Shown piece by piece: positions 43,180-52,374 of a stretch of DNA of 64,000 nt (position 1 is the stretch's first letter; every line of letters begins with the position of its first letter). The stretch lies in NCBI GenBank assembly GCA_964460905.1, contig CAYWRM010000015.1, forward strand, positions 31,948 to 95,947. Direction: 5' to 3'. Under the pieces are notes generated by a model. The model was not told where the DNA came from, did not search any database, and saw nothing but the letters and a program-made list of their open reading frames with translations. This stretch comes from GCA-002708315 sp964460905 (GTDB lineage Bacteria; Bacteroidota; Bacteroidia; Bacteroidales; F082). The position numbers and the translations under genes were made by a program.

Positions 43180-44622
43180 TTATTTTAGTTTATTTGGATG
43201 TTTTCCTTTGGACCAATGTTCCTCAATTTCTTCAAGGGTATGCCCCTTTGTTTCAGGCATGTAGTAGTAAGTAAATATTAAACCAATGATTCCTACGGCA
43301 GCAAATACCCAAAAAGCACCTGCAGGATTTGAGCTTTGAGTACCATCAGCTCCAGTAATTTCGGTGCCGGGTATGGTGAGAACTTTGGTAAGTGTTAAGA
43401 ATGTTTTAGCAACAATGAAGTTAAATAGCCAATTGGAAAATGTAGCAATGCTCATGGCTATACCTCTTATTCTTAACGGGTATATTTCAGATATTATTAA
43501 CCAGGCAATGGGTCCAAGGCTAATTGCAAAAAAGGCAATGTAAATTACTACACTACTTACTGATATCCATTTTAATGATGAGCCAAGTGCTTCGGCCTGA
43601 TTAAAAGCAAATCCCATTACTGTTAAGGCAACAACCATACCTGCCAAACCAAGAAATGTTAGGGGTCTTCTTCCCCAACGATCTATTAACCATATTGCTA
43701 CAATTGTCATAAGTATATTTACTATACCAACAAGTGAAGTTGCTAATATTGGTGCAAAATCACCTTGGAAACCAGCAATTTGAAAGATTGTTGGCGCATA
43801 ATATATTACGGTATTGATACCCGTAAACTGTTGGAAGAACATTAACCCTATTCCAATTATGAGGGCAGGACGAAGCCATGGTTGTAGTAATTCTGAAATA
43901 GATGACTTATTTTTTGATTCACTTAACAATACTTTTTGGATTGAACTCATTTCCCCCTGAACCTCATCATGTTTTGCCGTTTTCTCCAATGCTAATCTTG
44001 CTGCATCTTCCTTGCCTTTACTTAATAGCCATCTTGGTGAATCTGGAAGAAAAAACATTCCTATTCCTAAAATTATGGCAGGTAATACACCCACTAAAAA
44101 CATCCACCGCCATCCTTCATGGGTCTCTGCAAATCCAAGATCAACGAGGTATGAAACAAATATTCCTATTGTTATCGCTAGCTGGTTCAGTGAAACTAAT
44201 GCTCCGCGTATTTTCTTTGGTGAAATCTCAGAAATATAAAGGGGTACAGTAAATGATGCTACTCCAATTGCCAGTCCAATAATTACTCTACCAATAATTA
44301 TTAAAATTATATCAGGTGCTAAACCAGAAATAGCCGAACCCAGGATAAAAATTATTGAAGTTACAATAATAATTTTCTTACGGCCAAACTTGTCAGCAAG
44401 CTTTCCACTAATTAATGCTCCGGCCATGGCACCAATGAGCACAACACTAACAACCCATTCCTGCAATCCAAGTGCCATCTGTTGCGCTCCTGGTTCTGCA
44501 AATTGCGTCTTAATTAGTAACAAAGCACCGGATATAACGCCAGTATCATATCCAAATAATAATCCACCAAAGGCTGCTATTGTTGCAACGAAATAAACAT
44601 GCTTATTAATTTTCTTATCCAT
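43180..44622 (-). CDS. Sugar porter family MFS symporter
   Basis: A 480-residue, 12-span transporter of the XylE/GalP/AraE group, importing a hexose or pentose with protons. Signatures in order: GGLLFGYDTGVISGALL in span 1, GKLADKFGRKK, PLYISEISPKKIRGALVSLNQ, PDSPRWLLSKGKEDAA, the QQFTGINTVIYYAPTIF sugar-binding stretch of span 7, DRWGRRPL and PETKGHTLEEIE at the end. These are diagnostic for the family. Sugar identity is uncertain; xylose- or galactose-type is likeliest. No sugar-catabolic gene adjoins it. Confidence 0.93.
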   Translation of the reverse strand: MDKKINKHVYFVATIAAFGGLLFGYDTGVISGALLLIKTQFAEPGAQQMALGLQEWVVSVVLIGAMAGALISGKLADKFGRKKIIIVTSIIFILGSAISGLAPDIILIIIGRVIIGLAIGVASFTVPLYISEISPKKIRGALVSLNQLAITIGIFVSYLVDLGFAETHEGWRWMFLVGVLPAIILGIGMFFLPDSPRWLLSKGKEDAARLALEKTAKHDEVQGEMSSIQKVLLSESKNKSSISELLQPWLRPALIIGIGLMFFQQFTGINTVIYYAPTIFQIAGFQGDFAPILATSLVGIVNILMTIVAIWLIDRWGRRPLTFLGLAGMVVALTVMGFAFNQAEALGSSLKWISVSSVVIYIAFFAISLGPIAWLIISEIYPLRIRGIAMSIATFSNWLFNFIVAKTFLTLTKVLTIPGTEITGADGTQSSNPAGAFWVFAAVGIIGLIFTYYYMPETKGHTLEEIEEHWSKGKHPNKLK

Positions 44623-44651
44623 GGGAAGTGTTTTTATGTGAAAAATATTCT

Positions 44652-44659
44652 CAAATATA
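44652..44659 (-). promoter_or_regulatory. TAnnTTTG -7 box of the sugar symporter gene
   Basis: The minus strand reads TATATTTG, 29 bases before the symporter start codon. Confidence 0.5.
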
Positions 44660-44694
44660 TGGAAATATTATTTATTGATTATTTAGCCTGAAAA

Positions 44695-44849
44695 ATTCAT
44701 CACGCAAAGACGCGGAGACGCAAAGTGTTGGTTATGAATAATTCTATGAATGTGTTAGTTTGGACATATAAAAACTGAGTTTTTAAAGAAAAAGTTTTTA
44801 ATTTACTTTTTCTTTGTGACTTAGTGTCTTTGCGTGAGGTTTTATGAAT
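44695..44849. repeat. 155-base MITE-like element with 8-base subrepeats
   Basis: Terminal inverted repeats begin ATTCAT and contain CACGCAAAGAC. In the left arm three 8-mers stand in tandem (ACGCAAAG, ACGCGGAG, ACGCAAAG). The right arm read in reverse has CACGCAAAG, ACACTAAG, TCACAAAG. The centre is AT-rich and has no open frame. Similar CACGCAAAGACGC palindromes occur in many Bacteroidota and some other phyla. It fills most of the gap between the symporter and the flavodoxin-like gene. Confidence 0.75.
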
Positions 44850-44885
44850 AATGCAGGATAGCGTTACCAAATCAAATTAGTATTG

Positions 44886-45956
44886 TTATAGATTTTTAGG
44901 AGCTTTGTACCTTCTCCAAAAACGGTATGATGTTAAGGAAGTAGTTGCTATAATCTTATTAATAAGATTAAATTTCATTAAAAAGTGAATAACCCTATAA
45001 CTGCCAAAAATTACTAAAAAGCTTGTGATAGTAAATAGAACGTAGTAAACAATATCATTGAGAAAACTCTTTGCATCAACATAATTATTGATAAAGTTTA
45101 ATATAAATAATGGAAGAATAGAAAAAGCAAACCACCAAATAATGGTAATAAAACCATGAGGGGTTTCAATAGCTCGCTGAGGACAATTATTCATACATTG
45201 CATACAACTTTCGCATTTGTATGACCAGTATGGTTTATTATCTTTCATCGATATTGCATGCACAGGGCAATTCTCAACACAAAGCCCACATTGGTTGCAA
45301 GCATCAGTTGCTATATATGTTTTTGAGAGTGCAAACCTGCCAAATAAATAGTATGCAACAGCTATGGGACTTATTGCAAGATCAATTGGTAATGTCCAAA
45401 ATCCCTTTAACAGTTTTTTGCCGTTAAGAATTTTATCTGAAAAATTAATAGTGATTTGCTTACATCTATTAAATATGGATAAAACTACTTTTTCTTTTAG
45501 CCCGGGGTGGATTGAAATCCAATTTGATGGAAGATCTATTGAACGGTATCCAATAAGTTTATATCCTTTAAGAAAAAGAATTAATGCTGGCAAAAGTAAT
45601 GCAATACCACTTAAACCAGGAGTAAATAACTTACCCATCTTCATCCCTGCCCGAGTATTAGCAACGAAAAAGTTATTGTTGAACTTGGATTTTGAGAAAT
45701 TCCACAGTTGCTTTAATACAATTGGAGGTGCATTAAAGCCATGTGTGGGATAGCAGAATCCGATAAGTGTATTTTTGGTAATTTCAATATCATCAATATT
45801 TTCTGGTTTTCCAATATTAACCAAGTGAGTTTCAATACCCCTTGTTTTAGCATCTTCAATAATCCAATTTGCAACTTGTTTGGCGTTCCCGGTACCTGTG
45901 AAGTAGTAGATTATTAGCTTATTAAACTTGTGGTTACCTGTACTTGCAACTATCAT
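44886..45956 (-). CDS. EFR1-type flavodoxin/4Fe-4S ferredoxin membrane protein
   Basis: A 356-residue protein when started at 45956 (MIVASTGNHKFNK); an in-frame ATG at 46022 would add 22 residues of hydrophobic character without family match. Residues about 12-150 are a flavodoxin-like domain with FMN loop YYFTGTGNAKQ. Two 4Fe-4S motifs follow (CNQCGLCVENCP and CESCMQCMNNCP), then two membrane spans and a basic tail. It probably passes low-potential electrons from flavodoxin to ferredoxin-type centres at the membrane; partner unknown. It diverges from the DUF554 gene. Confidence 0.85.
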   Translation of the reverse strand: MIVASTGNHKFNKLIIYYFTGTGNAKQVANWIIEDAKTRGIETHLVNIGKPENIDDIEITKNTLIGFCYPTHGFNAPPIVLKQLWNFSKSKFNNNFFVANTRAGMKMGKLFTPGLSGIALLLPALILFLKGYKLIGYRSIDLPSNWISIHPGLKEKVVLSIFNRCKQITINFSDKILNGKKLLKGFWTLPIDLAISPIAVAYYLFGRFALSKTYIATDACNQCGLCVENCPVHAISMKDNKPYWSYKCESCMQCMNNCPQRAIETPHGFITIIWWFAFSILPLFILNFINNYVDAKSFLNDIVYYVLFTITSFLVIFGSYRVIHFLMKFNLINKIIATTSLTSYRFWRRYKAPKNL

Positions 45957-46106
45957 TTTGATAATATATTGAGTAAATTTAGTCAAAAATTCAACAGGTA
46001 GTAAATAGAATTTCAAAGTCACATCCCATTAAATTCAAACTATAATTTTCAAACTGCCTCTTTTTGCTTTCTAACTCTAGCAAAATTTCTATTTTAGCAA
46101 TCCATT

Positions 46107-46796
46107 ATGATAGGAACAATTGTAAATATTATTGCGATTTTGTTAGGTGGGACTATTGGTTTGTTTTTTAACAAGCGATTACCCAAAAGGTTTATAATTA
46201 TTTTTTTTCAGGTTATTGGCTTGTTCACTTTGTTTTTGGGGATATCAATGGCACTTGAAACAAGCCATGTATTACATATGATAATGGCATTGATATTAGG
46301 TGCCTTAGTAGGGGAGGCGCTTCAACTTCAAAAGGGAGCTGAACAGATTAGTGGCTTTCTGAAAAAAAAGCTTAATATTGGAAACGAAAAATTTACGGAA
46401 GGATTATTAACAGCATTTTTGCTTTACTGTATGGGTTCGCTTACAATTTTGGGTGCTATTGAGGAAGGTATGGGAGGGAGTCCTAAATTATTATATATCA
46501 AGTCATTAATGGATGGCGTATCATCAATAGCTTTGGCATCAGGTTTGGGAATTGGAGTTGTTTTTTCAACGGTGCCATTATTATTTTATCAAGGGGGAAT
46601 AACACTATTTGCTACTTGGTTTGGTGATTTCTTCCCTGAAATAATGGTGACAGAAATGTCAGCTGTTGGCGGAATATTGTTAATAGGAATGAGTATTAAT
46701 ATACTTGATATTAAAAAAATAAATGTTATGAATATGTTACCTTCATTGGTTGTAATCATAATATTGATATGGCTGCTGCCTGATATTAATATTTAG
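46107..46796 (+). CDS. DUF554 family membrane protein
   Basis: A 229-residue protein with about seven membrane spans. It starts MIGTIVNIIAILLGGTIG and contains CMGSLTILGAIEEGMGG and SLMDGVSSIALASGLGIGV, all marks of DUF554 (YdfK/YqgA-like). The function of the family is unproven; a transport role is presumed. It is 64 bases ahead of clpS, which has its own -7 box. Confidence 0.88.
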   Translation: MIGTIVNIIAILLGGTIGLFFNKRLPKRFIIIFFQVIGLFTLFLGISMALETSHVLHMIMALILGALVGEALQLQKGAEQISGFLKKKLNIGNEKFTEGLLTAFLLYCMGSLTILGAIEEGMGGSPKLLYIKSLMDGVSSIALASGLGIGVVFSTVPLLFYQGGITLFATWFGDFFPEIMVTEMSAVGGILLIGMSINILDIKKINVMNMLPSLVVIIILIWLLPDINI

Positions 46797-46830
46797 TATC
46801 GTATAATTATTATGGAGTTAGAATTAATAT

Positions 46831-46838
46831 TAACTTTG
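46831..46838 (+). promoter_or_regulatory. TAnnTTTG -7 box of clpS-nfeD-floA
   Basis: TAACTTTG, a full match, 22 bases before the clpS start codon. Confidence 0.5.
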
Positions 46839-46860
46839 TTTCAATTATGAAATAGTTGAA

Positions 46861-47136
46861 ATGGGAACTAAAGAAAAAACATCAGTAACACCTGATATAA
46901 ATGAAAGTAAAGAAAATATCAGGAAGTTAGTGCTTTTTAATGATGATTATAACTCATTTGACTTTATTATTAATTCATTAATTGAAGTCTGTAAACATGA
47001 TTCAATGCAAGCAGAGAATTGTGCAATGATTGCTCATTATAATGGTAAGTGCCCTGTTAAAAATGGTGTTATTGATTTACTCAGACCAATTTATGTGGAA
47101 ATGACAAGAAGGCAAATAACTGTAGAAATAGTATAA
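46861..47136 (+). CDS. clpS: ATP-dependent Clp protease adaptor ClpS
   Basis: A 91-residue adaptor that delivers N-degron substrates to ClpAP. After a flexible N-terminus it shows KLVLFNDDYNSFDFIINSLIEV, where the NDD-Y region and following helix form the N-degron pocket, and the closing strand TRRQITVEIV. The more distant central part (AENCAMIAHYNGKCPVKNG) is of the Bacteroidota variant of the family. It heads a compact run with nfeD and floA. Confidence 0.92.
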   Translation: MGTKEKTSVTPDINESKENIRKLVLFNDDYNSFDFIINSLIEVCKHDSMQAENCAMIAHYNGKCPVKNGVIDLLRPIYVEMTRRQITVEIV

Positions 47137-47153
47137 TTGATAAAATATCACTT

Positions 47154-47621
47154 ATGTGGACGGTAATAATTATTTTGATTTTAGTAGGTTTATTAATGAT
47201 GATCCTTGAGATTATTGTAATACCCGGAACCGGTGTTGCAGGTATAATAGGATTTGTACTTATGGCTTCCGGTATTTGGTTGGCCTATACTAGACAAGGA
47301 ATTGTAGCCGGACATATAACTCTTGGAGCTACAATTGCAATTAATGTTATCGGGTTAATTATAACTCTACGCTCAAAAACCTGGAAAAAGGCAATGCTAA
47401 ATACTGTTAATTCAGGAAAAGTAAATGTGATTAATAAAGGAGAGATTAAAGTTGGTGAAGTAGGAACTACAATTTCTAGATGTGCACCAATGGGAAAAGC
47501 TAACTTTAACAATATTTACTATGAAGTAAGTACGCTGTCTGAATTTATCGATCAGGAAGAGAATGTTGAAATAATAAAAATATCAGGAAATAAAATTTAT
47601 ATAAAAAAAATTAATAATTAA
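47154..47621 (+). CDS. NfeD-like membrane protein
   Basis: A 155-residue short NfeD protein: two or three N-terminal membrane spans (residues about 3-75, with IVIPGTGVAGIIGF as a reentrant glycine-rich turn) and a C-terminal OB-fold (KVNVINKGEIKVGEVGTTIS). NfeD proteins work with flotillin-like partners in membrane microdomains. Here floA begins two bases after its stop, as in many bacteria, which supports the pairing. Confidence 0.9.
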   Translation: MWTVIIILILVGLLMMILEIIVIPGTGVAGIIGFVLMASGIWLAYTRQGIVAGHITLGATIAINVIGLIITLRSKTWKKAMLNTVNSGKVNVINKGEIKVGEVGTTISRCAPMGKANFNNIYYEVSTLSEFIDQEENVEIIKISGNKIYIKKINN

Positions 47622-47623
47622 TC

Positions 47624-48610
47624 ATGGAAAATCTATATGTACTTCTAGCAATTGGAATAGGATCAATATTTTTATTGTGGATTCTTTTCTATTTTATCCC
47701 CGTAGGGTTATGGTTTACAGCACTTGTATCAAATGTGCGAATTTCATTAATTCAGCTGGTGCTGATGAGGTGGAGGAAAGTACCACCACGTATTATTGTG
47801 AACAGTTTAATTACTTCTACAAAAGCAGGTCTTAATTTAAAGCGTGATGATCTTGAGGCACATTACCTAGCCGGCGGCCATGTGCAAGGTGTAGTAAATG
47901 CACTTATCTCTGCCGAGAAAGCTAATATAGAACTCGATTTTAAAACCGCAACAGCAATTGATTTGGCAGGTCGTGATGTGTTGGAAGCTGTACAAATGTC
48001 AGTAAACCCAAAAGTTATTGATACAAAAAAAGTAGCCGCAGTTGCAAAGGATGGTATTCAGTTAATAGCTATGGCTAGAGTAACTGTTAGGGCTAATATT
48101 GATCAACTTGTTGGTGGTGCCGGCGAAGAAACCGTATTAGCAAGGGTTGGTGAAGGTATAGTTTCGTCAATTGGTTCTGCCGATTCACATAAGGCTGTAC
48201 TAGAAAACCCCGATAGCATTTCTAAAGTTGTGTTAGCTAAAGGTCTTGATTCAGGTACTGCTTTTGAAATCCTCTCTATTGATATTGCTGATATTGATAT
48301 TGGTAAAAATATTGGGGCGGAACTACAAATGGATCAAGCTAATGCTGATAAAAATATAGCACAAGCAAAAGCAGAAGAAAGGAGGGCAATGGCAGTTGCT
48401 CATGAACAGGAAATGAAAGCCAAAGCACAGGAATCACGTGCTAATGTTATTCAGGCTGAAGCAGAGATACCAAAGGCAATTGCTGAATCATTCCGCTCCG
48501 GCAATCTTGGTATTATGGATTATTATAAATTTAGAAATATTCAGGCTGATACTTCCATGCGTGAATCAATAGCAGATAATCCTGATGTTGAGGATGATTC
48601 AACTAGATAG
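47624..48610 (+). CDS. floA: Flotillin-like protein FloA
   Basis: A 328-residue protein, formerly UPF0365/YqfA. One N-terminal span (about residues 4-27) is followed by the conserved MRWRKVPPRIIVNSLITSTKAGL and the SPFH core (DLAGRDVLEAVQMSVNPKVI, ARVTVRANIDQLVGGAGEET). A coiled-coil rich in AKAEERRAMAVAHEQEMKAK ends it. FloA scaffolds functional membrane microdomains. Length matches the family. Confidence 0.95.
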   Translation: MENLYVLLAIGIGSIFLLWILFYFIPVGLWFTALVSNVRISLIQLVLMRWRKVPPRIIVNSLITSTKAGLNLKRDDLEAHYLAGGHVQGVVNALISAEKANIELDFKTATAIDLAGRDVLEAVQMSVNPKVIDTKKVAAVAKDGIQLIAMARVTVRANIDQLVGGAGEETVLARVGEGIVSSIGSADSHKAVLENPDSISKVVLAKGLDSGTAFEILSIDIADIDIGKNIGAELQMDQANADKNIAQAKAEERRAMAVAHEQEMKAKAQESRANVIQAEAEIPKAIAESFRSGNLGIMDYYKFRNIQADTSMRESIADNPDVEDDSTR

Positions 48611-48690
48611 AATAAATTAAATCTATATTTATCTTACATACATGGATCGATTAGGGTTATTCTAAAATGAATTAATATCGTACAATTATT

Positions 48691-48740
48691 ATTATCCGGT
48701 TTCGTTATTTGAAATATAATTGAACCGGATAATTTATTTT
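48691..48740 (+). terminator. Hairpin terminator after floA
   Basis: ATTATCCGGTT and AACCGGATAAT form an 11-pair stem with a 21-base loop, followed by TTATTTT. It lies 80 bases beyond the floA stop and separates that operon from lpxD. Confidence 0.7.
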
Positions 48741-48843
48741 AAAATATTGAATATTAGGGGTGTAACTTCTTGTTGGATAAATAGACAACCTAATATCTTA
48801 CTGAGATATAATCAATTTGACTATCTTGCGCAAAATTATTTTT

Positions 48844-49866
48844 ATGAAATTTACTGCACAACAAATAGCTAATACACTTAATGGTACAGTAGAGGGTAAT
48901 CCTGATATTGAGGTTAATAACTTGTCAAAAATTGAAGAAGGGAAACCTGGTACACTAAGTTTTTTAGCGAACCCAAAATATACAAGTTATATATACGATA
49001 CTAAGGCTTCAATTGTAATTGTTAATAATGATTTTAAAACTGAGAAACATTTTTCAGCAACATTGGTCAGAGTTAAAGATGCTTATTCATCATTTGCTAC
49101 ATTGCTTGAGATGTATCAGCAGGCAAAGGGAATGCGGACTGGTATTTCATCAAAAGCAAGTATTGCCGAATCTGCAACAATTGGTAAAGATGTTTATATA
49201 GGTGACTTTGTTTCAATTGGAGAAAATGCTGTAATTGGTGATAATTGTGCTATCCATCCTAATACAACAATTGGTTATAATTGCAAGATAGGTAGTAGTA
49301 CATTTATTTTTTCAGGGGTAAATGTTTATGATGAATGTCAAATAGGGAATGAATGTACTTTACATGCGGGTGTTGTTATTGGAGCTGATGGCTTTGGTTT
49401 TGCCCCCCAAGATGATAATAATTATCGTAAAATACCACAAATAGGTAATGTGATACTTGAAGATCGTGTTGAAGTTGGCGCAAACACAACTATTGATAGG
49501 GCTACAATCGGCTCAACAATTATTCGTAGTGGGGTTAAAATTGATAATCTGATTCAGATTGCTCATAATGTTGTAATTGGTGAAAATACTGTTATTGCAG
49601 CACAAACAGGTATATCAGGATCCACTAAGATTGGAAGAAACTGTATGATTGGAGGCCAGGTTGGAATCATTGGTCATCTTGAAATTGCGGATGGTGTTAT
49701 GATTGCTGCTCAATCGGGTATAGGTAAAAGTATTACTGATGAAAAATCTATTCATGAAGGTTCTCCGGCGTTTGCTTATCGCGACTACCAACGTTCGTAT
49801 ATTCATTTTCGAAAGCTTGACCAATTAGTTAAGCGAATAAATGAGCTTGAACATAAACTTAAATAG
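48844..49866 (+). CDS. lpxD: UDP-3-O-acylglucosamine N-acyltransferase
   Basis: A 340-residue enzyme from the ATG at 48844 (MKFTAQQIANTLNGTVEG); a start at 48817 adds nine residues with no family match. It adds the second hydroxyacyl chain to UDP-3-O-acylglucosamine in lipid A synthesis. The N-terminal uridine-binding domain includes GTLSFLANPKYTSYIYDT. A left-handed hexapeptide-repeat helix follows (many (I/V)GxN/D turns), and the catalytic histidine is in NLIQIAHNVVIGENT. The C-terminal helix is normal. It leads the lipid A block. Confidence 0.95.
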   Translation: MKFTAQQIANTLNGTVEGNPDIEVNNLSKIEEGKPGTLSFLANPKYTSYIYDTKASIVIVNNDFKTEKHFSATLVRVKDAYSSFATLLEMYQQAKGMRTGISSKASIAESATIGKDVYIGDFVSIGENAVIGDNCAIHPNTTIGYNCKIGSSTFIFSGVNVYDECQIGNECTLHAGVVIGADGFGFAPQDDNNYRKIPQIGNVILEDRVEVGANTTIDRATIGSTIIRSGVKIDNLIQIAHNVVIGENTVIAAQTGISGSTKIGRNCMIGGQVGIIGHLEIADGVMIAAQSGIGKSITDEKSIHEGSPAFAYRDYQRSYIHFRKLDQLVKRINELEHKLK

Positions 49867-50005
49867 AAACAAATTTTAGTTTGTGGTGATAATACCGCAC
49901 AAGATATTATTATTCCTTTTCAACATACCTATTAGTTACGTTTTTTTAAATAATTCCACAAAATAACCGTTAGTAGTGATATGCAGGAGTGATTCTAATT
50001 TTGAT

Positions 50006-50013
50006 TATTTTTG
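50006..50013 (+). promoter_or_regulatory. TAnnTTTG -7 box of the lpxC-fabZ operon
   Basis: TATTTTTG, a full match, 48 bases before the lpxC-fabZ start codon. Confidence 0.5.
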
Positions 50014-50061
50014 CAGTTTTCTATTCAGAAAATTTTCAGAATGAAAACTTCAAATTATTAA

Positions 50062-51459
50062 ATGGCTGATAAACAAAAAACGATACGTAGTTCTGTAACA
50101 ATAAGTGGTACAGGTCTGCACACAGGTCAGTTTGGGGATATGACTTTTCATAGTGCACCTGTTGACCATGGTATTAAATTTCGAAGAGTTGATATTGAAT
50201 CAAAGCCGATTATTGATGCTGATGTTAACCTTGTTGTGAGTACAGCACGTGGTACAACTCTGGCAAAAAATGGGGCAAGTATATTTACAATAGAACATGT
50301 TTTAGCTGCTTTTATGGGATTGGGTATCGACAATGTTCTTGTTGATATTAACATGGAAGAAATTCCCATTAAGGATGGATCATCCAAGTTTTTTATTGAG
50401 GCTATTAAGGAAGCAGGAATAGTTGAGCAGAATGCCCCCAGGAATTTTTTAGTTATTAAAGAGCCAATTACTTTTGAGATACCTGAAAGAAAAGTGAAAT
50501 TATTAATTGAGCCTGCTGATGAATTTTCGATTGATGTAGTAATTGATTTTGAAACAGAAGTATTGGGAAAACAGAAAGCTGTATTAGATAATATAATAGA
50601 ATTTGAAAATGAAATTTCTCCTTGCCGGACATTTGTATTTCTTCATGAACTGGAATTTTTATTGAGTAATAATCTTATTAAAGGCGGGGATCTGAATAAT
50701 GCAATTGTATTTGTTAACAGAACCGTTTCGCAAGAGGAACTTGATAAACTAGCTGAACTTTTTGATAAACCCAAAATTAGAGTGAAACCAAATGGAATAC
50801 TAAACAACCTTGATCTTGTTTTTCAAAATGAACCTGCGCGTCATAAATTATTAGATGTTATAGGTGATCTTTCGCTATTGGGCAGACCTATTAAGGGTCG
50901 TGTTACAGCATATAGGCCTGGACATGAGGCGAATACTGAATTTGCAAAGCTTATTAGAAACCATATAAATGAATCTGAAATGTTAAAAAAACCTCCTTTT
51001 GATATTTATGCTGATCCATTATACGACATAAATGCAATTAAGAATATCCTTCCACATCGACCGCCATTTTTATTAGTTGATAAGGTGTTAGAAATGAATG
51101 ATAAGAATATTACTGCTGTTAAGAATGTCTCTCTAAATGAGCCATTTTTCGTAGGCCATTTTCCTGATGAACCTATAATGCCGGGAGTGCTTCAGGTTGA
51201 AGCTATGGCACAGGTTGGTGGTATTTTTGTTTTAAACCAGGTTAATGAGCCAGAACTATATTCAACATATTTCTTGAAAATCAATGATGTTAGATTCAGA
51301 TCAAAAGTAGTACCTGGTGATGTACTTGTATTTACAATTGAATTAACAAGCCCGATAAAAAGAGGTATTTGCTCAATGTATGGAAAAGCCTATGTTGGTG
51401 ATAAGGTTGTGATGGATGGTCATTTAGTAGCTCAGATTGTAAAAAATAAAGAAAAATAA
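50062..51459 (+). CDS. lpxC-fabZ: Bifunctional LpxC deacetylase/FabZ dehydratase
   Basis: A 465-residue fusion typical of Bacteroidota. Residues 1-310 are LpxC, the zinc deacetylase that commits UDP-3-O-acyl-GlcNAc to lipid A: E78 and H79 in TIEHVLAAF, H261 and D265 in HKLLDVIGDLSLLG, and H288 in RPGHEAN. Residues about 325-465 are FabZ, the hydroxyacyl-ACP dehydratase of fatty-acid synthesis: ILPHRPPFLLVD, then H366 in VGHFPDEPIMPGVLQVEAMAQ with catalytic E380. The fusion ties use of hydroxyacyl-ACP for lipid A to fatty-acid elongation. lpxA starts one base after its stop. Confidence 0.97.
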   Translation: MADKQKTIRSSVTISGTGLHTGQFGDMTFHSAPVDHGIKFRRVDIESKPIIDADVNLVVSTARGTTLAKNGASIFTIEHVLAAFMGLGIDNVLVDINMEEIPIKDGSSKFFIEAIKEAGIVEQNAPRNFLVIKEPITFEIPERKVKLLIEPADEFSIDVVIDFETEVLGKQKAVLDNIIEFENEISPCRTFVFLHELEFLLSNNLIKGGDLNNAIVFVNRTVSQEELDKLAELFDKPKIRVKPNGILNNLDLVFQNEPARHKLLDVIGDLSLLGRPIKGRVTAYRPGHEANTEFAKLIRNHINESEMLKKPPFDIYADPLYDINAIKNILPHRPPFLLVDKVLEMNDKNITAVKNVSLNEPFFVGHFPDEPIMPGVLQVEAMAQVGGIFVLNQVNEPELYSTYFLKINDVRFRSKVVPGDVLVFTIELTSPIKRGICSMYGKAYVGDKVVMDGHLVAQIVKNKEK

Positions 51460-51460
51460 T

Positions 51461-52264
51461 ATGAACCAACCATTAGCATATGTTCATCCTCAAGCAAAGA
51501 TTGCACCAAATGTTGTAATCGAGCCTTTTGTGAATATTGAAAAAAATGTAGTTATTGACGAGGGAACCTGGATCGGTTCTAATGTAACTATTATGGAAGG
51601 AGCCCGAATTGGAAAAAATTGCCGTATATTTCCGGGAGCAGTTATCTCTGCAATTCCTCAAGATTTGAAATTTGATGGCGAAGAAACCATGGTAAAGATT
51701 GGTGACAATGTTACAATACGTGAATTTGTAACCATAAACCGTGGTACTAAAGCAAATATGGAAACTGTTATTGGCAATAATTGTTTACTAATGGCATACG
51801 TTCATATTGCTCACGATTGTATTCTTGGAAATAATGTAATCCTGGCTAATGCAGCCACTCTTGCAGGTCATATTGATATTGCCGATTGGGCTATTGTAGG
51901 CGGACTTGCTGCTGTTCATCAATTTGTACATATTGGTACACATTCAATGATTTCTGGGGGTTCAATGGTTCGTAAAGATGTACCTCCTTATGTAAAGGCT
52001 GGTCGTGAACCACTTTCTTATACCGGAGTAAATTCAATTGGACTTAGAAGGAGAGGGTTTCCCAATGAAAGAATTAACGATATCCAGAATATATATCGTT
52101 TTCTGTTCTTAAAAGGACAAAATGTTACCCAGGCTGTTAGATATATTGAGAGAAATCTCCCCGCTACTGATGAAAGAGATGAAATATTGAGTTTTATCGC
52201 TGAATCACAACGTGGTATTATGAAGGGATATACAAGAATTAAAGATAGAAACTTAACATCATAG
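51461..52264 (+). CDS. lpxA: UDP-N-acetylglucosamine O-acyltransferase
   Basis: A 267-residue trimeric hexapeptide-repeat enzyme that adds the first hydroxyacyl chain to UDP-GlcNAc. It opens with AYVHPQAKIAPNVVIEPFVN. The catalytic base is the histidine of AYVHIAHDCILGNN (the second His, before D). GGLAAVHQFVHIGTHSMISGG and the C-terminal helical part (GLRRRGFPNERINDIQNIY) complete the family signature. Length is typical. Confidence 0.97.
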   Translation: MNQPLAYVHPQAKIAPNVVIEPFVNIEKNVVIDEGTWIGSNVTIMEGARIGKNCRIFPGAVISAIPQDLKFDGEETMVKIGDNVTIREFVTINRGTKANMETVIGNNCLLMAYVHIAHDCILGNNVILANAATLAGHIDIADWAIVGGLAAVHQFVHIGTHSMISGGSMVRKDVPPYVKAGREPLSYTGVNSIGLRRRGFPNERINDIQNIYRFLFLKGQNVTQAVRYIERNLPATDERDEILSFIAESQRGIMKGYTRIKDRNLTS

Positions 52265-52374
52265 GTGTTAAAATTGGAGTAAGAATATAACCTTATTAAC
52301 TTCTTTTTTGGTTGATAAAACATAAAACAAAATTCTACATATAATTTATAGAAATACCGATTAAATTTAGTATT

